A stretch of 64,000 bases of DNA from Sanderia malayensis (GCA_013076295.1 RQOL01000663.1:124001-188000), one strand, 5' to 3'; positions 11,548-22,345 are shown, numbered from the stretch's first letter. The notes: a model not told the origin generated them from the sequence alone. Numbers and translations: made by a program.

Positions 11548-12297
11548 TCAGTCAGAGTGTGCCTCATCGACAAATCCTCTGGCTTGGCCTGTTGCAACTG
11601 GGAATGCCTGTCTTATTAAATTGTATGCACAGGCAGGCAAAGGAATTCGGTTGTTTCTTCCGAGGCATCCATGAATGAGAGCTGTGAAGTCTCTGTATGA
11701 AATGCTGCGAAATAACCTGCAACAATTTGCAGATGCTGTATATATATATTGCTGTGGATGCTCAATCAAATGAATTAAGCAGCAGAACTACAAAAATTTT
11801 TCTACTTACTGATTCTCAAATCCTGTTCGAGTGTACCTTCTCCCTTCTCTATTCCTATATTTTGCAGCTGACAGTCTAACTGCAAATTTATTGAGACAGA
11901 TAGGTGCAAAACCAGGATGTTCTGTGACACACTGTATTTGCCTAACCTCCTCAATAACTTCGCAGTTAGAAAATGCCAGCATGCAACCATCAATTTCGGT
12001 GCAACAACGACATTCAAGTGCATTGACAAGAAATTGTGTTGCACATTTTCCACACTTGCACCTAAAGAAAAGCGAATTCTTTCCAGTTTCTTCAACCAAA
12101 CGACAAAGGTTTAGACCCACACTGAAATGGCCTAAATCATAGCACATAGCTGATGTTTGATACACTTTTAACTCACTACATACGCACCATGAAGATAATG
12201 GTTCAGATCCATGAAAGCACTTAGAAAGGCCTCTCTCGACATTTCTCTTCTCCTTCATCTCTCGTTCATATCTTTCAGTGAACGAGTTCTCAGCCAC
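11548..12297 (-). CDS. P2X7-type intracellular zinc-domain protein encoded by the Kolobok
   Basis: Two exons splice in phase. Exon 12297-11810 ends with donor GTAAGT (11804-11809) and exon 11716-11548 follows a GCAG acceptor; the split CA+G gives Gln. The protein has a charged start, then FRCKCGKCATQFL, CRCCTEIDGCM, a long CVTEHPGFAPICLNKF segment, and in exon 2 IPLPACAYNLIRQAFP. Clustered CxC/CC/HPGF/CLN residues are the signature I associate with the cytosolic zinc-binding ballast domain of the P2X7 receptor; no membrane segment is visible. The start is uncertain: codon 12297 is GTG and the frame stays open towards the right TIR, so a 5' exon may be missing. It lies wholly inside the transposon and converges with the transposase gene. 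Confidence 0.75.
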
Positions 12298-12338
12298 AGG
12301 ATCAAATCTGTCAGGCCCTGCTTCGTCGGTATCATATA

Positions 12339-12497
12339 TGATGTCATAGTAGGTAATTTACGGTCCTAAAAGTTGACCACGGAAGAGTGGCACGCGTTGC
12401 CTCGTATCTCAAAAACTACTTGTCATATCAAAAAAATATAAACGGATTCAGAATCAGCACATTCGAATGCCAATAAAAAATAAGGTGTGGGGGCACT
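12339..12497 (-). repeat. Kolobok right terminal inverted repeat
   Basis: The reverse complement begins AGTGCCCCCACACCTTATT and includes GTGGTCAACTTTTAGGAC and CCTACTATGACATCA, matching the left repeat at 2152-2342. Confidence 0.85.
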
Positions 12498-12609
12498 TTA
12501 AGGCTTTTGCTGCATATATCTTCTCTTTGTTTATGTCGGAGATCATTTTTATTTGTGTATATTTACTGTCTTTGATACTATAGTGAACAATACAGGATAG
12601 CTGTTCCAT
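12498..12609 (-). pseudogene. N-terminal piece of the same zinc-binding gene
   Basis: An ATG at 12607-12609 (minus strand) opens a frame encoding MEQLSCIVHYSIKDSKY and then INKEKIYAAKALRQEL, reaching the TTAA at 12498-12501. If the Kolobok and one TTAA copy are removed, this frame runs directly into the frame that continues below 2148 (codons GCC TTA AGA), giving QELGGANHHKEQCESVPD. The junction preserves phase exactly. The putative first zinc ligands (HHKEQC) therefore straddle the insertion site. I cannot tell whether an upstream exon exists. Confidence 0.75.
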
Positions 12610-13379
12610 TTCTACATCGCGGTCGCAGTGAGATAAAATGTGAATATTTAGTACGAATGGAGGAGCTCCGCCACATGAGAGAGCGCACAGTATAACTAAA
12701 TATTGAAGCCTGTTTAGCCTAAACCAAGAGCAACACGGAAATACACTTCATAAGGAATGATGTCAGGAGACATGTTACACAACAATGAAAAGCTGTTATA
12801 ATGCGAAAAGCAGACTTTTCAGTCATCGCACGTCGTTTTTTAGGTTTTAAATCGCAATGAAAATAATATTTACACTCAGATTGCGGGAAAAAAGCACACA
12901 TTTTGGAATTTTTCGACATTTTCCATATAAAGTAAAGTGATTATTTGTCACGTGACAGTAATTATTCGCCCGCTATATTAATTAATTAATGTTATTAAGT
13001 CTTTCTCGTTGCCCTTTCATTCATTAGCAATGAATAAAACCACTTTTTTGCACGTCCGAGCTGATTTTTGAATTGCTCCTCCGCAGAGGCTTATTTGTAA
13101 AGTGACCCCATTTTAACCCCCGTTTTAACACCTCAAACCCTAGCAGATCCCCGTTCACCATCACTTTTCTTTATACTGGCATGTTTGGGCACCTGGAAAT
13201 GCCAATGAAAATTTCTCCGTCTTAAGGTGGTACCTACCTCGACCACCGTCTGGTCTAAAAATAGAACGCTCGTCGAAGCACGTCCGCCATTGTTCAATTC
13301 AATGTCCTGATTACCCATGATGCATCGTCAAGCGTACACTCGTCTATACTTTTTATAATGTTGAAACCAGAAGGGGTCA
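12610..13379. other. No gene recognised
   Basis: AT-rich sequence upstream of the minus-strand gene start at 12609. Short ORFs (12719-12919, 13133-13318) show no recognisable motif. A promoter for the split gene would be expected here, but I see no diagnostic element. Confidence 0.5.
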
Positions 13380-14069
13380 TTTGTTTTGATAAACTTTCTT
13401 AAAATAGAATTTTTTCAGGAGATTGATTTTAAAATACCGTTTGTTATCCATGGTTTACGCTGTTTTTTTTAAGGCGTTTAGATTTTCTCTTTAGTGGAGC
13501 ATCTTTATTTAGCATGTTGAGAAACCTATTGTGGAAATTTTCAAATTTATGATCAAGTGAACAGATTTCATCAAAGGGTGAAAAATCAACAAGTTTAGCA
13601 TCATTTATATAAGTTTCTTTATTGAAATTGCGATAATCTCTAAATATTGAGGAATTTTTAACTTTGGATTGTTGTTAGTTTCAAATAGTGTGAAGCTAGG
13701 TAAATGGTCAGATATTTTATCCAGTAAGTTTCCACTTATTGTTGTTGGTTCCATGGAGTTTGTTATCAATCAGGCTAGAAGAAGAGTCATCTACTATTCT
13801 TGTAGGCTTTAAGATCAAGGGTTTGAAAAAGTTTGAGATAATTAAGTTAAGGAAGGAATCAGCAATAGACGATTTATCTACTTTGAAAAGGTTAATGTTA
13901 AAATCATCGCACATAAAAATCAACTTGTTTTCCCTATTCAGTTTAGACAATGTCGATTTCAAGTAGTCAAAAAATTATGCTGGATTTTTATCATATTCTG
14001 TTTGGTCTGATTATCGATTTCAACCCAATGAGCTTCAAATTCGCACTTGCTTTTATAGAATTTGTTAAT
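13380..14069 (-). pseudogene. LINE A endonuclease continuation and linker
   Basis: Resumes with FYKSKCEFEAHWVEID and then IFMCDDFNINLFKVD (the GDFN motif, here CDDFN), FFKPLILKPTRI and SLIDN, the conserved tail of APE endonucleases. It then enters the basic linker DAPLKRKSKRLKK and several stops by 13380. It aligns with the endonuclease of LINE B. Confidence 0.75.
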
Positions 14070-14072
14070 ATC

Positions 14073-14073
<1 letters not shown>

Positions 14074-14113
<40 letters not shown>
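14074..14113. repeat. (TCTA)n microsatellite, LINE D tail
   Basis: About ten TCTA units; on the minus strand it forms a GATA-type tail immediately 3' of the LINE D body. Confidence 0.9.
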
Positions 14114-14583
14114 CAATTAATGTACAATCACCTAAATATAAGGTATTACGTACAGAGGTTAGTAATTAGTAAATCTATATAAAATAACAAATCAATGAAG
14201 GAAAAGAACTTATTATTTGACAGTGTGAGCAATTGTTACTTAGGTTGAAGGTAATACACAACGGCATTACAATCAAAATGTGAATATGGAGGTTTGAGGG
14301 AGTAGGTGGGCAAGGTAATTCCTTGTCTGACGGTTGCAATAAGGTCACATTGGCAAAAAATAATGAAAATAAAAAAAAATCATGAAAAAGTTCAACTAAA
14401 TTAGAGAGTAATATTATCATTTCTTGATAGTCCAGTTCAATTAAGCTTGTCTAATTGCCTTTTCAAGGAATCTAACGACTTTTGATTTCTAATGTCGTCT
14501 GATACAGAATTCCAGATGTTAGTTGCGCTTGGTACAAAAGAGAACTTAAATGTGTCCGATTTGCTGTAAGGTACTTGAAATAC

Positions 14584-15626
14584 TCAATTACTACGATGTC
14601 CATGGGGGTGAATTGGTTTAAACAGAGTTTTAGGGATATCTATTAAGTTATTATTAATTTTGCACATCATAGCGATTTTGCACTTTCTTCTTCTTTCAGC
14701 TAAACTTTCCCATCCCAAAACTTTAATCATTTCACTTGGGCTAGCGGTCCTGCGATAGTTACCAAAGACAAATCTGGCACTCCTGCGGTGAATCATTTTA
14801 AGATTATTAATATTTTTTGCTGTATGAGGATCCCAGACAGTACACGAGAATTCGAGAATTTGCCTAACAAGTGTTTTATAGCATGCATCTTTTACACCTC
14901 GAGGGCAGCCACTCATATTTCTCCTGAGAAGGCCTAACGTGCTGTTCGCTTTTGAGAACATTTTTTGTGTTTGGTCATTCCAGCTGAGGTTTTTGTGTAG
15001 TGTGACTCCCAGATATTGTTTGCTGGAGACTTCTTTGAGCGTGTTGTTATTTATTTTGTAACTGGACAGTAGTGGATTTCTTTTCTTTGTTACACGTAGG
15101 ACTTCACATTTCTCCGGATGAAGGAACATAAGCCAGTCATCGCACCATTTTTGTAGACTGTCAAGGTCACTTTGAAGATTGATGGAATCTCTTTGGTGTT
15201 TTACTTTTCTATATAGTATGCAGTCATCAGCAAAAAGGCGTACTTGGGATTTTACTTTTGTTGGCAAGTCGTTGATGAAGATGGAAAAGAGGATAGGTCC
15301 TAATACTGAGCCTTGGGGGACTCCTGAGGTAACATTGACCTCGTCAGATTTTTCACCTCCAATAATTACCCTCTGACTGCGATTTGAAAGGAATGAGCAG
15401 ACCCAGGCATTTAAGTTACCCCGGATCCCATAGTGATCTAGTTTTGCCAGCAATCTTTGTGCGGTACTTCATCGAATGCCTTCTGAAAGTCGAGTAGTAT
15501 GATATCTGTTTGTTCTCCTTGGTCTAGTGCCTGGGCAATTTCGTGGATGGTTATTATCAGCTGTGTTATTATCAGCTGTGACATGTCTCTGGAAACATAA
15601 GAAAGATGGTCAGCAATGACATCCAC
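14584..15626 (-). pseudogene. Reverse transcriptase of LINE D
   Basis: RT motifs in order: ILLDFQKAFDEVPH (first Asp of the palm) at about 15510, SGVPQGSVLGPILF, RLFADDCILY (catalytic pair), WLMFLHPEKCEVL, KQYLGVTLHKNLSW, and a C-terminal region LEFSCTVWDPHTAKN. A single frameshift near 15450 separates the two frames. The order and spacing fit CR1/L2-type RTs. No endonuclease of its own is present because of 5' truncation. Confidence 0.88.
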
Positions 15627-15628
15627 CT

Positions 15629-16528
15629 TTCTTATTACTACCTATTTACCCTGAAACAATATGGAATCCTTCAGGTTTAATTTGATTGATATGCTTATCG
15701 TTATATTTAGAATGCCATGTTTCACTTAACGCAAGGATGTCAAATTGGAAGTCAAGGTTATCAAGTAAAATTTGGGAATTTTCAATATTTTTAGAAACAG
15801 ATGAGATATTTGTGTGAAAGATACTTGACATCTTATTAACATTTACACAAGGGGAGTTAATTCATTTATGAAATTCTTGATTATCGTAATAAGTGAAATT
15901 AGAGAAACTCTCTATATTAGACTCTACGTCGTTTTTAAAAAGTATTTCATGTTCTTTGAATGTTAATTTACAAGTTTCAAGCTGTTCAAGGTGACTGTAG
16001 TCTGTCAAAGGAATAGCTGTAGAATTTACATTTAAAAGGAAAGCTAGAATTATAAGAAAAATTAAACAGATCATTGTCATTAGTAGTGAAAAAAGGAAGG
16101 GAGGATAATGAATTTAAGCAACACGATGTACATTCCCAAGTAAACAAGTGTCTATCAATATTGGATATTCTCCAAATTTGGGTTTTGGGTTCACATTTCT
16201 TATGAATGAAACGTTGACATTGAACACAAGGGATGGAGGAAATGGGCGTTCGGATGCTTTTGTGGCAAACCGAACACAACTTATCAAATTTTGATGTAAT
16301 ATTGATGAAACGAGTTTCAGATTTATCACTCACACATTTAAGCTCTTTCGCAAATTTTACATCCTCTAGCCGCTGAAACGGAAGCGAGGCCTTAAGACAA
16401 ATATCGCAGAAAAACTTGTCATCCTTTTCAGTAAGATCGCAAAAAAATAATTTCATAGTCAGTCCGGAGTATTTTAGATGAACCCAACATTTGCATAAAT
16501 CGCAAAAAAATAGAGTTTTGATTATCAA
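15629..16528 (-). pseudogene. LINE A ORF2 N-terminus: PHD finger and start of APE endonuclease
   Basis: The segment 16528-15986 has paired Cys/His clusters (CDLCKCWVHLKYSG, FCDICLKASLPFQ, CSVCHKSI, CVQCQRFIHKKC) matching the PHD-like module at 50390-50779. The endonuclease begins around 15831 with HTNISSVSKNIENS and the catalytic segment DILALSETW (Glu of the APE fold). Frames shift between pieces. Sequence stops matching LINE B at about 15629, where LINE D is inserted. Confidence 0.75.
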
Positions 16529-16682
16529 AAACGGTACGATTGCATTTGGGACATGTGGTTTCCTCAGTCATAGAAAAGGAGGTAAGAGGGGATGAACGTG
16601 AAATTAGTATATAATAAAGTTATAACAGTTTGATAAACATTTAAGAAAAAGGAGAAAACAATTGAGAAGCTAAAATTAAGAC

Positions 16683-17483
16683 TTACTCAAGAGAGTCCAG
16701 GTCGCTGATTAAATTGATTTTCTTTACTGACGGTGATTTGTTTTTCGTTATAAAAATGTTCCCATTTCTTGTCCAAACGAATTTGAATTCGAGCTCACGC
16801 TTCTTTATCTTTGTCAGACGGATGAGGTTCTGGTTTCTTTGGGTCAAGCTTTTATTGATGAAGCGCCTTGGGTCAGAGGATTCAGTAAAACCAAGGTTGA
16901 TGGCTTTAAGCTTCTTGACCTGGCTTTTCACCTCTTTCTTGAAGAACAAATCACAGATTTTCCTGGATGCAAATTTAGTGATGATAACAGCATCTTCCTC
17001 TTGAGAGTTACGATGGCTGGCTTCTATATCATCTTGTTTAAATTTGATTCCAATTTTATTCCCGAGCTCGATCATCAGCAGTTCATAATTTTCATTTTGA
17101 AGCCGGGGAATTCCAGAAACTTCTACCATCGATCTGCACCCATATTGCTCCAAGTAATCAATGGCTTTGCTTCTTTGTTGATCTTTGTTTTCCAAATCTC
17201 TATTTCATTTGAGGAGATGCTCATTTTCATTTTTAAGCTCCGTTTTTATTCTCAGTATACCTCCAATCTGTTCTTTGAAACGTTCATACTTATCAGATTG
17301 AAATTGCTGCGCCTTTTCGATGTCTTGCAATCTTTTATTTATTTTCGAGTACAGAGAGGCCAAGGCTTTATCGGTGTTCTCTTTAATTGTGATTTCGATT
17401 TCGGCTTTGAATGAGGCAAGTTTTTTATCCAAGATTTCAGATAGTTTTTTATCTAATACATCAGCCATTTTTTTCTCATCCAT
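16683..17483 (-). pseudogene. LINE A ORF1 (coiled coil plus RRM-like nucleic-acid binding protein)
   Basis: A frame starting MDEKKMADVL at 17483 continues through one in-frame TGA (17205-17207) to 16683. The first 90 residues are a heptad-rich helix (LDKKLSEILDKKLASFKAEI). Residues about 105-270 contain EQYGCRSMVEVSGIP, DDIEASHR and a C-terminal FVWTRNGNIFI, the RRM/CTD pattern of LINE ORF1 proteins. Its role would be RNA binding in the retrotransposon RNP. Confidence 0.82.
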
Positions 17484-17599
17484 AATGATTTAAAACCGCA
17501 TAAAAGAGTAAAAAAACAAAAAAGACAAAAACTAAAAAAGTAGCATCACAGAGAATCGACTCGCAAATTGGAAATCCTTTGAAGTCACCGCACATGAAA

Positions 17600-19360
17600 A
17601 ACACGTCCGCTTCTCACGGCGAGTAGTGCTTTCTTCCAGCAGTAGTGGAGATGAAGATCGAAATAGGAACAATTCATCAAAATGCAAAAAGTCGGTGACA
17701 AAATATTCTGGGTCATTCAAATGCATGGTTTCATTAAAAGAACAGTGGACATCTGAGTACCCAGTTAAGGCAGCTTTAAATGACAAATTCAAATTTCACT
17801 GTTTACCTTTGTGGCAAGAACATCTCTTGTTCACATCAAGGTGTAGGTCATGTTAAAAGTCACTGTAAGCAACTTAGTCACAAAGAAAATGAAAACTCGA
17901 TGAAAAGACAGAAAACTTTATTTTTATTTGCTGCTCAAACCGAAAGTTTTGAAAGCAAAGTTCGTAAGACTGAGATCCAAGTCACAAATTTCCTAATTCA
18001 ACATAACTTGGCGATTGCAACAGCAGATCACCTTGGTCCTTTGTTTGAACAAGTGTTTCCTGATAGCAAGATTGCATCTAAATACAGCTCAAGAAGAACG
18101 AAAACCACTGCCATTCTAAATGAAGCTCTTGCTCCACACTGCCGCTATTTCATTGCGAAGCACTGCAAAGATCACCCATACAGTGTTAGTACAGATGGAA
18201 GCAATCATACTGGCATACAGAAAACGAATCAGGTCAGTATTGACCTTTCGGACATCAATACATCCAAAACTGTATCCAATCACTTCTACAATATGTGTTT
18301 GACAGAAGGAGAGCATGGGGCTAAAGCCTTTAAAATCTTTGGAGCTGTTGAGACAACGTTTGACCAGGACAAGTTGCCATGGATGAATTGTGTTAGTTTG
18401 AGTGTAGACAATACGAGCACGCTTTCTGGAGAAAAATTATGCAATTTTTGTGGGTGGTTGTGTATGTCACTTGGCTCACATAGCTTCCAGTGATGGAATT
18501 TATGCTTTCAGTGATGTTCTTGGAATTAATGTGGAAGATATTTCTATTGATTGCTTCTACTGGTTTGATAAAAGTGCAAAACGAAAAGGAAAACTCACAG
18601 AATATTTTGAATTCTGTGATCAACAGTATCAATGTGTTCTACACCTTTCTGTGCGGTGGTTATAATTAGAATGATGCATGGAAAGCATCCTGAAGAAGCT
18701 TCCCAGTCTGAAATCTTTTTTCTTGAGTGAAAAATGGGCAGATGAACGATTTGAAAGGCTCCATGGGTGCTTCAGCAACACTTTGCTAGAACCTGCACTG
18801 CTATTTCAAACATCAGCATTCACAATGTTTACAGATTTCAATTTGTGGCTGCAGAGGGATGAGCCTTCAATTCACCTGTTGAAACCTACAATGGAAAGCT
18901 TTGGAAAAAAGTTTGCTAGTTGAGTTATAAAAACCAGCTGTTCTGCAGAATAGTTCTACCTTACTGGAGTGCGATTTGGACAACAATTATATTTGCAAAG
19001 ATCCAAAATCTATATTTATTGGTTTTACAACAAAGTGTGTCTTGAATAAACTCCTGAATGATGGAACAACCACAGAAAAAGATTCAACAACATTCAATAA
19101 TGCAGCTGATAATTACTACAAATCTGCAGTGGAATATATTCAAGCAAACCTGCTGTGTAGATTGATGTTTGCAACCGTTTCAATTCATCATGGGACACTG
19201 TGAATTTTTTTCTTGAGAACTATAAGTCCCTCTCCACATTGGACAGGATTGATGACAGTGATATATATGATGAATTTGTGGACTACCAAACACTTCCTGA
19301 TCAGTCTTTCAATTAAAATGCTTGGGAAGAAGTGAAGGTTATCAAAGGTTTTGATAGAAA
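17600..19360 (+). pseudogene. hAT-like transposase-derived gene, degenerate
   Basis: Overlapping frames (17626-17856, 17780-18493, 18450-18665, 18678-18923, 18976-19203) together read through one protein broken by several frameshifts. The N-terminus has KKSVTKYSGSFKCMVS and a zinc-finger segment CSHQGVGHVKSHCKQLSH. The core has ADHLGPLFEQVFPDSKIA, YSVSTDGSNHTG, CVSLSVDNTS, FYWFDKSAKRKGKL and NLWLQRDEPSIHLL. This layout is what I know from BED-finger hAT-superfamily proteins that are abundant in fish and cnidarians. The C-terminal dimerisation region is not clearly present. LINE A begins just upstream on the other strand. Confidence 0.7.
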
Positions 19361-19696
19361 TGGTTATGAAATGCCAGACTGCATTTTTTGTAGTGCGCGG
19401 AGAATATATTATCAGCACAATTTTCAATGCTTCTCAAACGATCCACGCAATTCACTTGCAAAAATACAGATCCACGCAAAATTTCCAAAGGCAAAAACAA
19501 ACCATCTGCACAGAAATTTTGATATTCTGAAAGGTTATAATCAATGCTTGAAAAGCGAAGGGAACAACATTGTATGCGCAAGAACACAACAGGTAAGAAC
19601 GATCAACGATTCAATACAAGCTCTTCTTTGGAATGTTAGTTGTTGTTGCTGCTGTTAACACAAACCGGTGATGGTAAGTGTAAATCACAGCAAATA

Positions 19697-19910
19697 ATGG
19701 TGCGTGATACAGATGATACAGATGATGATTTTCGATGCAGCATTTGCAGTGAAGAGTGTGGCAATGCTCACATTTGCCAGATTTGTAATTTCCCTGTTTA
19801 TTCCTTCCATGGAAAGTGCAAAGAAGAAGATGAGGGGTATGGGGGAAAATAACTTGTAGCAACTGTTTGGCTCACAATGAAGGGAGCATTAGGCCAAGGC
19901 CACCCATAAT
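19697..19910 (+). pseudogene. Zinc-ribbon fragment
   Basis: CSICSEECGNAHICQICNFPVYSFHGKC, broken here as CSICSEECGNAH and CQICNFPVYSFHGKC, then after a one-base shift TCSNCLAHNEG. The C..C / AH.C..C / H..C / C..C order resembles N-terminal zinc modules of hAT-like or other transposon-linked proteins. Too short to assign. Confidence 0.5.
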
Positions 19911-20979
19911 AGATTTGTATTGGCTATATTGCATTGTAGCATTTCGCAAGATGATGACTGCAGGCAAAAGGCCATCTCAAAAACAGCTGCCACTAGTTCA
20001 GCGATTGAAGCATGGCCATGAACATACAACAAGAGCCTTCTGCATGTCCTGTTTCCAAAATTATAAGATAAATGCAAAGGGAAAATTTTGGCTTGCACGT
20101 TTCAACCCATCATCAACAAAAAGTCACATGGATCGTATTCATAAAGGCAATGAGGTGGACATATTTGGTGAAGAGGACCCTCAAAGTAGAGAAGCAGTCA
20201 AAGCATTTGATACATTCCAGCAAAGGTATATAGTTCAGAATGAATTAAAAATTTTCAATGCTATAAACAAAAGGTTTATTAAGAAGGTAAATAATCCGTT
20301 TTCAGTTTTATGACATCTTGTTTAATTGTTGAGCTATTTTATATTTTTGTATTTTATTGATGAATTGGCAAAGAAAATGGAACAACTGAAAGCATTCTTT
20401 ATTCAGCAATATTTTATTCTGAAAAAAATCAAGTAGATTTTTTTCTTTCGCAGTGAAACATGATAGGAACTAGAAGTTTTTGAAAAAATCCAGGTTGAGG
20501 AGAAAGTTAACTCTAACCCAATTGAAGAAGCCAAGCCTTCTGAGAAGACAGAGCATAGCCTTCAAGCTATTCAACCAACCAGGCAGCAAATTACAATCGA
20601 TCATTCCATGAAGGATGCCACACATACAAGAGGACTTAACCAGACCAACATTCAAGGTTTTGCAAAGATTATTGCTGAAAATGTGTCCAAAAACATAGCA
20701 CGAGGTTCCTCAAGGATGTCTAATACCTTGTCAAAAATAGAAGATCCAGTATCTTCCCCAGGAAACAAAGCCTCTCACTTACCTGAACTGTTGCAACTTG
20801 AGAAAGATGTTGAGATGATTATTGATGGGGATGATCATAGAATACAATGCAAGATCTGCTGTGAATTCCTTAAATCCTCATTTGGAAAACCATCTGCCAG
20901 TACAGATTATTCATCATTACCCAAAGGATTAAAAATTTTAGAAAAAAAGGTTTATGAATCAATCTACTTTTTCTGTTAA
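19867..20979 (+). pseudogene. Unrecognised gene fragments with a BED/C2H2-like finger
   Basis: The frame at 19867-20310 contains AFCMSCFQNYKINAKGKFWL and SSTKSHMDRIHKG, a C..C ... H....H spacing like a BED finger. A second frame at about 20500-20979 has a Cys pair (CKICCEFLKSS) after a polar stretch. An intron-like AT-rich stretch (20310-20470) lies between. They may be exons of one gene or parts of the neighbouring hAT-like remnant. No function assigned. Confidence 0.4.
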
Positions 20980-21051
20980 TGGCTGGCCTTGTTCGTCACT
21001 CTTTATTCGCTCTGTGTTTGCTTCTCCACAACCTTTGATCCAGTAACCTAA

Positions 21052-21291
21052 TCACTGATCGTCTTTACTTTCATTGAATAATAGTAATCTTTCTGGCGAA
21101 CGGTCTTGGGTACGCCCTGCCCTGCCAAGCTCTTGCATGAAGGTACTGATGTTGTGCATGCAGCCAACTCTAGCCACAAATTCGACATGAGGATTATGCA
21201 TCTCAACTTCATACCACTTGGTGGAACATAACACCTGGAATTCCTGGTTGCAGAATGCTTTCATGGTGTCCATCTGTTGGTAGAGTGTCAC
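21052..21291 (-). pseudogene. RecQ-like helicase fragment (motifs V-VI)
   Basis: The 79-codon frame contains YEVEMHNPHVEFVARVGCMHN and FMQELGRAGRTQDRSPERLL, here read as motif VI (QELGRAGR with the arginine finger region). The rest of the helicase is absent nearby. It represents a third RecQ-like copy in the window, distinct in sequence from those at 43721 and 59752. Confidence 0.65.
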
Positions 21292-22106
21292 GTTTTTATT
21301 TTAGAGGCTTCTGCAGTCGAGTGTATGCTCCATCGACAGTGTTTCAGACATTTTTCGGAGAGTCCTGGGACACCCAGGAATTTAGCAGGTTTTACACTCA
21401 TACTTCACCCCCCTCACCCCCCAAACAATGTTGTCTGTTGAGGCAGTGATTTTCAATATCGCCAAAATTCTTTTGGCCCGACGACGAGAAAGGACTGGTG
21501 CACAAGATAACATTGTTTTGGGGGGCGTGGGGGGGGGTCGCATTCCGCTCACAGAGAACAAAATGTGCAGAAGCAGAACATTATCAGATGAAATTTTAAG
21601 GTGTCACAGTGACTTTTGTCCCCTATTGTCTGGCATGAAAATCGAAGTACAATAAATTTTGAGGTGCTTTTTAGGGGTAGTAGGGGGTTTTTCACGGTGC
21701 TGATCACGATGCTGCAAAAAAGTTTTTCCTCAACTGTATCAGTGACGTCATAGGTACAGAATGGCCCCATTTTCAGGGTGTTTTTGCTTTCATGTTGATT
21801 AAAATGGTTTGTTATGTTTGTGGGTGGTGGAATTTAAATTCATTAATTGAAAGGTTATTGTTGTACTTTAAAGTTGAAAAAAAAAGGATGCTTCTGCCAT
21901 TTTCCGTTAGTGTGCAGTGTATTCTTAATATTAAAGCTCTAGTTTTAGCATTGTTTCGACCCATTTACGTAATTAGAGAACAAAGGTTGCAAATTGTTGC
22001 CCCGAGAGACATTTGATGAATTTCTTTGCAAATTATCCAATCACAGAAGATACTGAGAATTTATGATTTATTTTCTGTGATTTGCATTGCTTGAAGAGGC
22101 TTTATA
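21292..22106. other. No gene recognised
   Basis: Short ORFs only, with G-rich and C-rich runs (about 21410-21425 and 21523-21540). Nothing resembling a known element end was seen. Confidence 0.5.
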
Positions 22107-22345
22107 GTGTCGAAACAAGTTGTTATTGGAAAGAGAAAGAAGGCGTATGTATCCTCTCCACGCTACGAAAGTAGCGTGGAGAGGACATGCAAGGAGGGAT
22201 TGGAAGAGAAAGTCCCTGAGGAAAGGAATGGCAGGCTGGCAATTCTAAGCCGCAGGGACAAAGATCGCTTCCTTCGAAAGTTCAAAACTATGAACGAAAG
22301 CAATCCTAATGTCCATGTGACGGATGTGGCGAAGGAATGTGATAT
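22107..22345 (+). other. Possible exon of unknown gene
   Basis: A basic, charged frame (MSKQVVIGKRKKAYVSS ... VHVTDVAKECDIS) ends at a plausible donor, CAGAG/GTAAAT near 22352. It has an HTH-like flavour at VTDVAKECDIS but I do not recognise it. It contains a perfect 15-bp hairpin (22152-22185). It overlaps no other gene; the HECT gene ends just beyond on the opposite strand. Confidence 0.3.
22152..22185. repeat. Perfect 15-bp inverted repeat with GAAA loop
   Basis: Arms TCCTCTCCACGCTAC and GTAGCGTGGAGAGGA flank GAAA. The stem is GC-rich and without mismatch. Confidence 0.95.

Larger units (their letters stand above)
2152..12497 (+). mobile_element. Kolobok-superfamily DNA transposon, containing a nested Helitron array
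   Basis: The element is bounded by TTAA on both sides and by inverted ends starting AGTGCCCC. It spans 10,346 bp, of which 5,341 bp are later Helitron insertions, so the original was about 5.0 kb. Inside are a plus-strand THAP/DDE transposase gene and a convergent minus-strand gene with a P2X7-type zinc domain. It sits inside the reading frame of a minus-strand multi-copy gene. The transposase has an in-frame TAA and an exon-phase break, so this copy is probably non-autonomous now. The superfamily call rests on THAP plus WKSQP and GDARHDSMGH motifs, typical of Kolobok transposases. Confidence 0.88.
14071..15627 (-). mobile_element. LINE D: 5'-truncated non-LTR retrotransposon inserted in LINE A
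   Basis: It contains only the RT and 3' end of a different LINE and ends in a (GATA)n tail (TCTA run at about 14074-14113 on the plus strand). LINE A endonuclease sequence is found on both sides (GFHIVSG before; CEFEAHWVEI after), with about 16 residues of LINE A missing between, consistent with insertion plus a small target deletion. Confidence 0.78.
13380..17545 (-). mobile_element. LINE A (CR1-like non-LTR element), 3'-truncated, with nested LINE D
   Basis: In minus-strand order: ORF1 (17483-16683), ORF2 PHD finger and endonuclease start (16528 to about 15630), then after an insertion the endonuclease resumes at about 14069 and runs to about 13380 in the endonuclease-RT linker. No RT of this element remains. 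It is the same family as LINE B (48095-53165): both have the PHD module with PFQ and the same endonuclease. The 3' part is missing rather than the 5' part, so deletion after insertion is more likely than ordinary 5' truncation. Confidence 0.8.

Noticed and set aside
17205..17414. Plus-strand ORF 16839-17414 as a gene
   Set aside because: It is antisense to the clear LINE A ORF1 on the minus strand and hydrophobic only by codon complementarity.
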